Assembly (NCBI GenBank): GCA_016858145.1
Contig: JAEHOE010000111.1
Location: 248,001 to 312,000 of the forward strand
DNA: 64,000 nucleotides
Direction of reading: 5' to 3'
Source of the DNA: Edaphochlamys debaryana
Taxonomy: Eukaryota > Chlorophyta > Chlorophyceae > Chlamydomonadales
This document shows, piece after piece, positions 44,438 through 54,600 of this stretch; positions within the stretch are counted from its first letter, which is position 1; the number at the start of each line of letters is the position of its first letter. The notes beneath the pieces were generated by a model that saw nothing but the letters and a program-made list of their open reading frames with translations, did not search any database and was not told the origin of the DNA. A program made the position numbers and the translations under genes.

Positions 44438-45381
44438 GGTTCCCGAGAGCCGTCTTTGCTGTCTGTCACTGTCAGCTGGTCGTGGCCGGGGCGCGAGTCG
44501 CTGCTCGCGATGCCCCGGGGCGTCAGTCTATGCTGTCATTTGCAGGTCTGGGCACATCGGAGAACAGCACTAGCACGTCGCGTCGAATTCGAGAGCATCG
44601 ACGCAAGGAGTCCTCGCCTCAGCACTCCCGGCTCTCTATCTTGCTACCCTGCCATTTAGAGCGTTTAATAAGGCTTCTGAAGCTGAAGGTGGAGCAAGGG
44701 GCGCGTCCGGGAGGTCTGACAGCCGGAGGGTAGGGCGGGGGGTGCAAGGCGCAGGCCGCGACAGCCGAGTTGCTACCAAAAGTATTGTTCTATAAGTGGA
44801 GCAACATGTACATAGTCAGTGCAGGGTAGGCGAGTGCTGGGCTGGGCTTCCGACACTGGTGGTTCGATTCGGGTGCAGCACGACGGCACGCGAGCAAGTG
44901 CTGCAAGTCGCCGGCGCCCGCAAACAACAAACCGCGCGTCGTGACGACGAGTTCAGCATTACTTACCTGCTATCCATGTGGTTGGCGTTCCCAACGTACG
45001 AGTGGCAAGCCATCCCCAAACGCATGCTCCTCCCAAACATAGCGAAATGCATGTTACAGCATGTCCTGACTCCAGCGTCAAACCTGGCAGCCGCCGGGGC
45101 CGCGGTCCGCAGCAATCAGCTTGGGCGCAACACGACGGGTGCAACGCGGTGGCGCACCCCTGCGTCCCCGCCCTAGGGAAAGAACGGCCAGACCTCATTA
45201 CCCCAGCCAGTCAGCGGCCCCACCCATCCTGTACGCTGTTGGCAAGGAACCCGCCTGCCAGAACCTGCCTTCAAATCCCACGCCACACACGCATCTCCCC
45301 GCCAAGCCCGGTCAGCCCACACCTGCTTCGCATTAAACCCAATCGCACGTCACCTCCCTCCTTCCTCGTGTTATCCCACCC
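44438..45381. other. Spacer between CXC and kinase genes
   Basis: It contains the kinase 3' region and the CXC promoter. No exon was found. Confidence 0.5.
45054..45058 (-). terminator. Polyadenylation signal TGTAA of the kinase gene
   Basis: TTACA on the plus strand lies about 325 bases beyond the kinase stop codon. Confidence 0.6.
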
Positions 45382-48300
45382 TCACGAGCGGTCACTGAGG
45401 ACCACAAACCGGCCCCGGGCCACCCCCCGACCCCCCGCAGCCGCCGCGGCCGCAGCCGCAGCCGCAGCAGCCGACGGCGCAGGGGACTTGCCCCGAACGC
45501 CCACCAGCCTCAGCGACGCCAGCTCGCCCGGCCCCCCAGAGCCCGGCGCCGCCGCCAGGGGAGACTGCCCCGGCGGCGGCGGCGATGCTAGCGGTGACGT
45601 CACCGCCGCCGCCGCCACCCGCGTCGGTGACGTCAGGTCGGGCAGGGAGCTGATCTTATCAGGCCTGACGGCGGCGGCGGCGGCGGCAGGCAGCGGTAGA
45701 CCCTGCGGCCCCGCGGGGGCCACGGCGCTCCACAGCTCCCGCCGCGTCGACGGCGGCGGCGGCAGCTCCGGCGCCGTCACGGCTGCGACAGCCTGGCCCG
45801 ACGTCGGCGCGGGAATCCGCGATGGTGCTGATGGGGAGGGCTGCGGCTCGGCAGGGGGCACGCTGCTGATGTTGGCCGCACTGCCCTGCCGACTCACGCC
45901 AGCGGTGCGGGGGACGCCGGCACCCCCCGCTGAGGACCAGCCCGGGGCCCCGCCCGCCCCCGCCGCTGCGGCCTGGGGCCCACGCTTCGCAAATGGCGAG
46001 GCGGCCGGCGGGGGCCTGGAGGGCAGCGGCGGCGGCGACGGCACCCGCACCGTGAGGCACCCCCGCTCCACCTCAGCCGCGATGTGGGCCGGCGGAGCAG
46101 GGCCGATGGTGGGATGCCCTGCTGGTGGCGCCGCCAGGCCGCTGATGCCGCCGCCGCTGGAAGTGGCGGTGGTGGCGCCGGCAGCCCTGTCGTACGCCTC
46201 CGCCAGGGCAACCGCCTCGGGGTGCGCCTCGTCCACCTCCACAACCACCAGCTGCCCACGTGGCTCGGGGTTCCGTACGGTACTGCTGCCGTACGCCCGT
46301 TCACTGCTGTGCTGTGCTTTCTCGTAGCCAAGCAGCCGATCAATGATACAGGTACTCTCGCCGGTCTTGGACTTGGATGCGGATTCCGCAGCGTTCGTGG
46401 GCGGGTAGAGCGACGGAACCAGGAACCAGCGGTGGGGCGCCGGCGGTTCGGCAGCGCTCCGCCCGTGGGCGCGGCCCTCGTCTTCGTGCGCAGCGCCGCC
46501 GCCAGCGGCAGCGTCGAAGGCGGCGGCGAGGTTCAGCGGCGCCGCCGACCCCGCCGGCGGCGCCGCCCTGACCAGCTCCGCCGGCAGCCGCAGGCTCCGC
46601 GTCGGCGGCAGCGGCGCCGCTGGGCTCACTGCTGGCGGTGGCGCCGCTGACGTCAGCAGCACCGCCAGCGACAGCGCCGCCGCCGGCTGCCGCGGCGCCG
46701 CCAGCAGGCTCCGTACGGCCATGTCACACCATGTGCCGTACAGCCCGCCGCCGCCACCGCAGCAGTAGCAGGGCGCGTACGGCATTGCGGCGCCGCCGCC
46801 GTGCGCAGCAGTCCGGGGGCTGCCGAAGCCGCTGGTGCCGCCGAGCAGGAGGTGGGGGTCGGTGGGGTGGGGGTGGGGCGGGTGGTGGTGGGAGGGCGGC
46901 AGCGGCGGCCGGGCCCCGGCGGCGGTGGGGTGGAGGCCCAGGGCGGTGGCGGGGCGGGGAGGGGGCGCGGGCTGCACGCTCTCCGTCACCTGTGGCCGCG
47001 GGCGGAGAGGGGCGGGGGCGGGAAGGAGGGGAAGGGAGCTAAGCACACAAGCAAAACTTAGAGAGGCGCATGCCAGCTCCATAGCCGGGCCCAATGCAAC
47101 CCTACTCAGGCCCCAGCAGATGCAGCCACCCTGTCCGCGAGCCCAACCCACCTGGAACCGCCCCTTCTTGAGCACGCCGCTGCTGCCCCCACTGCCCAGC
47201 AGGCTGCCGCTGCCCTGCTGCCCACCGCTGATGCCTCCGCCGCCGCCAGAGACGTCCGGGGCAAACGTGACCCTCGGCCGGCGGCCGCCCTCCGCCCCAG
47301 CGGGGGTGGCGGTGCCGCTGGTGGCGGCGCTACCGGCGGCGCCGGCGGCGGCTCCCGGTAGCGGCGGCGGCTGGTGGGGACCACCCTTGAGGTCGGGGAG
47401 GGACATGCTGCCACGGATCACGCGGGGGGAGGGCGCGCCGCTCGAAGGTCCAGCGATGGGGACAGGGGACGAGGGCGCGCCGCTGACGGTGCTGCCGCTG
47501 GCACTGGTCCGGGCGCTGGGGCTGGGGCTGGCGGAGGCGGAGGCAGGGGTGGCGGAGGCGGCCTGCTGGGCGGCGGAGGCGAAGGCAGAGCTGACGAAGG
47601 GCCCGCCCAGTACGGCGGAGGCGGGCACGTGCTGCTCCCGTAGCGTTTGCGGCGGAGAGCCGACGGAGGCCAGATCCGACGGCGCCGCCGGGGCTGCGGG
47701 AGCTGACGCTGGCGGCGGCTGAGGCGGCGGCATGGGTACCTCAGCGGCGGTGGTCTGTCGTTGCCCTGGCGGCGCCGTTGCCGGTGTGTGCGGTTCCGGG
47801 GTCGCCGCCATCTTCCAGCCGTCACCGTTGGTGCCGTCTCCGGCGCCGCCGAGTTTGGCGGCTTCCGTACCGTTGCCGCCGGCGGCGCTTCCGTTGATGG
47901 CGGCGGCGGCGGTGGGTATGGTTGTGCTCATGCTGCTGACGCTGTCGTGGGACTCAATGCGGGGCAGCGGCGAGCGGGGCGTGCCGCTGCCGCCGCCGCC
48001 AGAGCTGACGCCGCCGCTGCCGCTGCCGCCGCCGCCGCCGTTGGCTCCGTCGCCAGGGTGACCCACGGGGAGGTTGAAGTCCCAGCCCAGCACTCCGGAC
48101 ATGTAGCTGAGGGTGGGTAGATGGGTGGTGGAGGCAAAGACCGGGTGAAGGCGCCCGGCTGGGAGAAGAGTTCATGCCGGCCGGCACGCCTCTTCCGCCG
48201 CCCTCTGCTCCAAGCCGCTCCTCTGCCCTCCTCCTTCCTTCACCCCAAACCCCATACATCTGCGCTATCCAAACTCTACCTCGTCAACGATCTCCCCCAC

Positions 48301-50899
48301 AACCCCCCACAACCCCCCCCACACACACCTGGCCATGCTCTTGAGCTCCCGCCGCTGCGCCTGCTGAGTGGGCACCCGCCCGCCCTGGCCCGCGCGCAGC
48401 TGCCGCACCCGCTCCGTGAGGGGGGGCAGGCCTGGGGGGAAGGCAAGGATGGGCGCGAAGTGAGAACGCCTGAGGTTCCGCACCCCTGCTCAGCTCCCCA
48501 ATACGCTCCCGCCCCCCCTCCCCTCTCTCCCTGCCCCCCACTCGCCGGCCAGCAGGTGTTTGGCCACGTAGGCCCGGTCCCTGCCCCCCCGGAAGAAGCG
48601 GTGCTCCAGCAGCGCCCGCGCGGAGGGGCGCTGGGAGGGGTCCTTCTGCAGACACAGAGCCACCACCTCCCGCATGGCCCTGACAGGGGGGGAGGGGGAG
48701 GGGGGGGGGTGGGGGGGTAGGGAGGAGCGCCTGGGCAAGGAGGTCCATGGCACCGTCAAGGCATCAGCCCTCAACTCCCGGACTCCCCCACACACCATCA
48801 CCACACCATCACCACCCCCTCCCTGCCCCTCACTTGGAGAAGGTGCGCTGCCCGAACTTCTCCTCCAGCTGGGGCGGGGGGTTCTGAAGGGTCATCATCA
48901 GGATCTGGGGGGGAGCGGAGGGTGAGGGGGTGGGAAGAAGGGGTGAGGCGTACACCACTGACTGCCAGGGCGCAGCCCCAGCACAGGGCCCTGCCCTCCA
49001 CCCCAGTCAGGACTCAGCAACTGCCAGGCGGCGGGTTTGCTGGGCGGTTTTGAGCGGGCCTACGGCCCTGATCGCCTGTAAGCCTTCAGTACCCACTCAA
49101 CCCAACCCACCCAACCCAACCCAACCCCGCCAGCCCCACCTTGAGCGGCGGGTAGCTGGCGAAGGGCGCCGACCCGTGGGCCATCTCCAGCAGGGTGATG
49201 CCCAGCGACCACATGTCGGCCTTGTCGTTGTAGGTGGCCTCCTGGGGGGGGGAGGAGGGGGGGGAGGGGGCGCGGGAGGAGAAGGGTCAGGGCATTGAGG
49301 AAGAGCTCAGGGCTCCGCACAGAAAACTCGTGCAAAAGCAGAGGGTTCCCTGGTTTCTGCAACGCTTCCCTCATGCAGGCCTGCAGTCTCACAGTCAACC
49401 TCCCCCCCCCAATCCCCCCCCTCCCCCCCCCTCCCCCCCCCCCCCCCACCTCCATGACCTCTGGCGCCATCCAGCAGGGGGTGCCCACCAGCGTGTGCCG
49501 CCCCACGCGCCCCCGCCCCCAGCTGCCCGCCCGCTCCATGGAGGCGCTCACGCCGAAGTCCCCCAGCCGCACCGCACCGTCGCCCCCCAGCAGGATGTTG
49601 CCGGCCTGCGGGTGCCGGGTGTGTGGGGGGGGGGGGAGGAGGAAGGCGGGGACGGGGGGGGGAGGGCAGCGGGGTGGGTGCGGGAGCTGTTTCAAGGGAG
49701 CCGAGTAGCGCAGGCGAGGCCGGGGCTCCTGAGGCGGTTAGGCCGCCAAGTGAACAGGTGGCTGGCGTGGGGGAGCAGTGGCGGCACACAGCCGGGCGGC
49801 CCTCCCCCGGCGCATACCTTGACGTCTCGGTGGATGGCGCCCTGGGGGTGGTGGGGGTGCGGGGGCGGCAGGGGCAGGCGTGGGGGTCGTAGGTGGAGCG
49901 ATGGGCATATGCGGACCGCCGTAACGCCCAGCTGAAGGCCTACATACCGGTACGCAGCCCCTGACATCACCGCCCCCTTCCCTGCCCCCCCCCACCTGCT
50001 TGTGCAGGTACTCGAGCGCCCTCAGCACCTCCCGGGCGATGGTGGCGATGAGGGGCTCGTCCAGGCCCTGGGGGTGGGCGTAGCGCATCACGTGGGCCAC
50101 GGAGCCGCCCTGGGGGGGGGGGGGTTAGAGGTGAGTAGGGGGGGCTGGTTAGGGAGGTGAAAGAAAGGTAGGAGGGCGGGGGTGGAGGGCGGTTGCAGCC
50201 CCCAGCCATGCAAGTGCTCGTCCCACCTCCATGTACGGCATGACGAGCCACAGCTCGCTGTCGCACACGAAGGAGCACAGCAGGGGCAGCACGGCTGGGT
50301 GGGCGTAGCGCCGCATGCAGGCCACCTCCTCGAAGATGACCTTGGGGGGGGGGAGGGGAGGAGAAGAAGAAGTTAGCACAGGGGAGGGCTGCACTCCATC
50401 CGTGTCATCCCTGCATCACACGGCCACAGCCCCATGACCCCCGCAACCCTCTCCCTAGCCCCGCGCCCTACCCGCCTCCCCCAACCCTCCCTGCCCCTCC
50501 CCCCCCCCACCGCCATGTCCGCGTCCCCCACTGCGTCCAGGTTGCACCGCTTTATGGCCACCACCTCCCCCAGGGGCACGCAGCGGGCGCGGTGGACCGT
50601 GGAGGTGACCTGGGGGGGGGGACAGGCATGGGGGGGACGCGGGTGAATGAAAGTGGAAGGGGGTGGAAGGGGTCCGGACACGAGGTGGCGGCAAGGTGTG
50701 CATGCTGGGCCTTCTCCCCGCGCTCAGTCCAGACCCGGTGCCCTCTATCTCCACCCCCAACCCCCAGCTGAGCCCCCCCCCTCACCCCCGCGCCGCACTC
50801 CTCCAGCAGCTCATAGTGCTGGGGGCCCGTGGGGTAGGACTTGGGGGCGGCGGCGGCGGCGGCCGCACGCACATCCAGCGCCGAGCGGGAGCGGAACAT
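45382..50899 (-). CDS. STE20-family protein kinase, SPAK/OSR1 (GCK-VI)-like, with long disordered tail
   Basis: Exons, in reading order: 50899-50786, 50609-50511, 50340-50227, 50109-49996, 49841-49818, 49605-49450, 49241-49140, 48904-48834, 48679-48546, 48431-48329, 48106-47152, 46989-45382; 1,197 residues. The catalytic domain covers about 28-300: loop [17 protein letters not shown] (K58), HRDVKAGN (D153), DFG (171-173), [13 protein letters not shown], and [19 protein letters not shown]. The activation segment and VKAGNILL match the SPAK/OSR1/Fray group, whose plant relatives include BLUS1. The ~890-residue C-terminal part is Ser/Pro/Ala-rich; I did not find a clear RFxV-binding CCT domain. 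Exon 5 (24 bases) alone encodes GAIHRDVK. Intron 9 has an apparent GC donor (G then GCGAGT). Intron 11 (162 bases) is in frame without stops. Substrates are unknown; the animal relatives act on ion transporters. Confidence 0.85.
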
Positions 50900-51679
50900 G
50901 GCCGGAGCAGGGTCCGGGGCGCGACCGCTGGTCTTCCGCCGGTGGCCCGGTGTGACCGCGGCCCGGTGTGTGGAGCAGCCCTTGGAGAGGTGAGGCGCGC
51001 GGCGGCGGCCGCTGGCCGAGCGGCTAGAGCCGCGGGCAGGGCCGTGGGGCGGCCAGCTTGGAGGCGCCGGCGAGGGGGCTGAGGCTGCGGATCTTGCTGT
51101 TTGTTGTCTGCTTGCGGTGGCTTGAGACGAGAGGTGCCCTTGTGGCGCCCGCAGGCAAGGCCACTGCTTGCAGTGCAGCGAGGAGCGAGGAGCGAGACGG
51201 ACTCCGGCGGTGGGAGAAGGAGGCTCTACGGTGTCCTGGGGGCGCCTGGCCGCCTTGCCTTGCGGGTGAGTGTCAGCGGCTGGTGTGAGCTAAGCGTCTT
51301 GCGCTGCTAACAACGTTTGGAGCAGTGGGCGGAGCGAGGGCTCGCAAAGTAAGGTGCGAGAAGGCCCTGCATAATCGAGCGGCGTAATCTGCGTTGCGCT
51401 TGCCTTGGCCGACTGGGCGCCAGGCGCTTGGCAGCTGGGTCACTGCGCAGCGGGAGAGGGGCCTGGGTCGCGGCAGATGGCGTGACGCAAGGTGGGTCGT
51501 GGAGGCGGATCTGGCGCGCAGCAGGGAAATATGCACCGCTTGCGGCGGCTTCTTGCTCCCTCAGTGTCAGCTGCACCTCCGACTTGCGTTTCCTGCTAGT
51601 CACACCTGCAAGTCGCCTACTCAGTGAAAGCTAGCTCGATAGCAGCAGCAGCAGCAGCAGCAGCAAGGGCCGCCCAAGG
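50900..51679. promoter_or_regulatory. Divergent promoter region between kinase and giant gene
   Basis: 780 bases separate opposing start codons. No TATA box was recognised. A run of seven CAG/AGC triplets ends 16 bases before the start codon of the giant gene, inside its probable leader. Confidence 0.4.
51644..51664 (+). repeat. CAG/AGC trinucleotide repeat
   Basis: About seven uninterrupted AGC units lie in the probable 5' leader of the giant gene. Such tracts are prone to length change. Confidence 0.85.
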
Positions 51680-54600
51680 ATGTCGGCAGCGCTGTCGACC
51701 GGCCCCGGGCCGCCGTCGGCGCTGCCCTCGCGCGGCCCCGCGGCCCCACCGCCCCTGACCCTTAGCGCCAGCAGCAGTGTGCTGCGGGGCAACGCGGCCG
51801 CGGCCCCGGCTGCAGCCGCCGCGGGCCCCCGCGCCCCGGCCCCGGCCCGCGGGCGGCGCTCCGCTGCGGTGGCGGGGGCGCACCGTGCGCCGGCTCCGCA
51901 ACGCCGGGCCACAGCGGCAGCAGGTGGGTGTGCGCGGCGCAATGCGGGGCGCACAGGGAAGCGCAGAGGCGGCGTGGGGCGCCGAGGGCCCGCGTCGTGT
52001 CGGCGACGCGCTCCTAGGTCCGGGCGTGTCGGCCCAAGCCGCTCCCGCGCCTCTGCTGCAGCAGTGGCAGCGCAGACCCGAATGCGGTGGAGGTTCGTGA
52101 GCCTGCGCCGGCTTACGCTGCTCACAGGGACCGCTTTCGGTGCCTGCTGCCCCCCGACCCAGCCGCAGCTGCAGCTCCCTCTGCCCCTGGCATACCGCCT
52201 TAGCCATGCATGGCCCCCCCTCCTCTCCCTCCCCCCCCACCTCCTTCACCCCTCCCCCCCCACCAGGCGGCGGCGGTGGCAGCCACCCCACGGAGGGCGA
52301 CGCCGACGGCCGCGCCCCGCACCGCTACCACCACTCCTCCCCCGCGGACCGCCTGCAACCCCCGCCGCCCCCGCACCGGGACCACACGGGCGAGGCCCCC
52401 GCCGAGGACCCCACGCAGGCCCAGGCCCAGGCCCAGGCCCAGACCCGGGCCCACCAGGACCATCCCTCCGACGCCGATGACCCCTCGCGAGACGGCCAGC
52501 CCCACACCCACCACCACCACCACCATCGCCACACGAACGGCACCGCCGGGGCCAGCGGCGCCGAGACCGGCCCCGATGACCCCCGGGCGGAGGCTGCTGC
52601 CGCCGCCGCCGCCGCTGCCGCTAGGGGTGACGAGGAGCGGGCGGCAGGGGAGGGGCTGTACGCCCCGAAGCCCCTGCAGCAGCAGCAGGAGGGGGGGTGG
52701 GAGGGAAGGTCCGGTGTGGGGGAGGACGTGGCGGCGGCGGTGGCGCACGCAGGGCACTCCTCCTCGGATGAGGCACAGGCAAGAGGGGGAGGGTGGAGTG
52801 GATGGAGTGGTCTCGAGCGCGTGGGTCTCTTAGGGGGCGAAAGGGCTCATGCCTGCCTGCCAGACTGGGCTGGGTGCACGACCTTAACAAGTTTTCCCGC
52901 CTTCGGCTGACCGCCCCTCCCTTGGCTGCGCTCCCACGCCCTCTCTCGCCCCGGAACGCCCCCCCTCCCCCCCAGGAGGCGTGTGACGACCGCGGGCAGT
53001 GCTTCCTGCTGTCGGAGCCCACCCGCTCCCTGCACCGCGCCCTGCTGCCCTCGCGGGGGCCCCCCGCTGACGTGGCGTCCATAGACGAGGCGGCCCTGGT
53101 GGACCTGCCCTTCGCGCACGGCAGTACGGCACCGGCCGTACGACAGGACGAGATGTACGACATGGCGGCCGACACGGTGGCGGTGGCGCTGGCGGCGGCG
53201 CAGCGCGCGGGTCTGGCGCCGGAGGAGATCGAGTCATGCGGCCTGGTGGGTTGGGGGACGGGTGGCAGTATCCAGGATCAGTGGGCGGGAAGTCACCAAG
53301 GCCGCCAAGGCGGAGTGCTGGTCGTGGCGAGAGAGGGCCCGCCAACCCAGATCAGGGGCATTGCCTAGGCGAGCCTGGGTTGCCATGGGTGGACCTCTCG
53401 AGGGCCCGCCTCTGAAGTTGACCTGGATCAAGCGACGGCCCCCCTTTCCCCTGCTCTCCCCTCCCCCCTCCCGCCTCCCCCCCGCAGGATGTCTTCATTC
53501 TGGGTCGCGCCCACGATGACCCCCTGCACGCGCCCCCCCACACCCGCACCCACCTGCACCACCACCGCCACCACCACCGCCAAGCAGACGAGCCGCCGCC
53601 GCCGCCCGGCGCCGCCGCCGCCACCGTCGTACACACCGCCCGCTCGCGCGGCCACGTGCAGCACGACCACCTGCGCCGCGAGGGCGAGCACTTCCATGTA
53701 CGGCACCACACGGTACGGCACGGCGACGTTAGCGGGTAGCTGTGCCCTGCATGCGCTGCAAGCAAGGCAGCGGCCTTGTCCAACCGGCGAGTCAAGCACG
53801 CATGCCATGGCTTGCACTGCCCTGAACACCCTCCATGACTCTGCCCCCCGCATTCCCCTCCCCCCGCAGGGCTTTGGCGCCGTTCAGTCCCCCGACAGCC
53901 ACTACACGCCCTCCACACTGCCCGGCCGCCAGTCCTACGTCAGCACCCGCAGCTGGGAGGAGGAGCTGACGGGGCCCCACTTCAGCGTCACCGCCAGCAC
54001 CACCTGGAATGCTGACGGCGGCGGCGGCAGCGGCGGCGGCGGCAAGCAGCCTGGCGTCGACGTCGGTGTCAAGGCCAGTGAGGGCCTGGCGGAGCCGGGC
54101 CGCCCTGATGATGCCGCTGGCGGCTTCAGCAGCGGCGTGGACCGTAGTGGAGAGGGCGATCTGCCGTACGGAGGCGCTGCCGCCGTCCCTGGAGGGGTCA
54201 GCGGGCCCGCTGCTGGCGGCGGTGCCCTGGGCTCCGGCGGCGCCGTCAGGGTGAGGGTGCGGAGCAGGCTGCCACTCGGCGGCGCCGCCATCCGCCCCGG
54301 CAGCCCGCCGGGCTACACCGCTGCCGCCGTCGCCACCGCCGCGGCGGGCCTCCGCCGGTCCATGCCGCTGGCCGCTCTGACCTCCGCCGCCGCCGCGTTC
54401 CTGCCGGGCTGCGCCACCGCGCCGTCCCTGCTGTCCGCCAGCTCGCGCCGGCCGCTGTCGCCGCTGTCCGCCGCGCGCCGCCGCAAGGCTGCCGGCGGCG
54501 GCGAGGGCACCAGCGGGTCCGCCTCAGAGCCCGAGCTGCCACCGCCCGTCCCGCCTAGACCCGAGCCCACGGCCCAGCCAACGGCGGCGGCGGAGACCCC

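Noticed and set aside
45382..48102. A single 906-codon open frame
   Set aside because: It runs through an in-frame 162-base GT-AG intron (46990-47151) and is the tail of the kinase, whose frame enters upstream at 48106.
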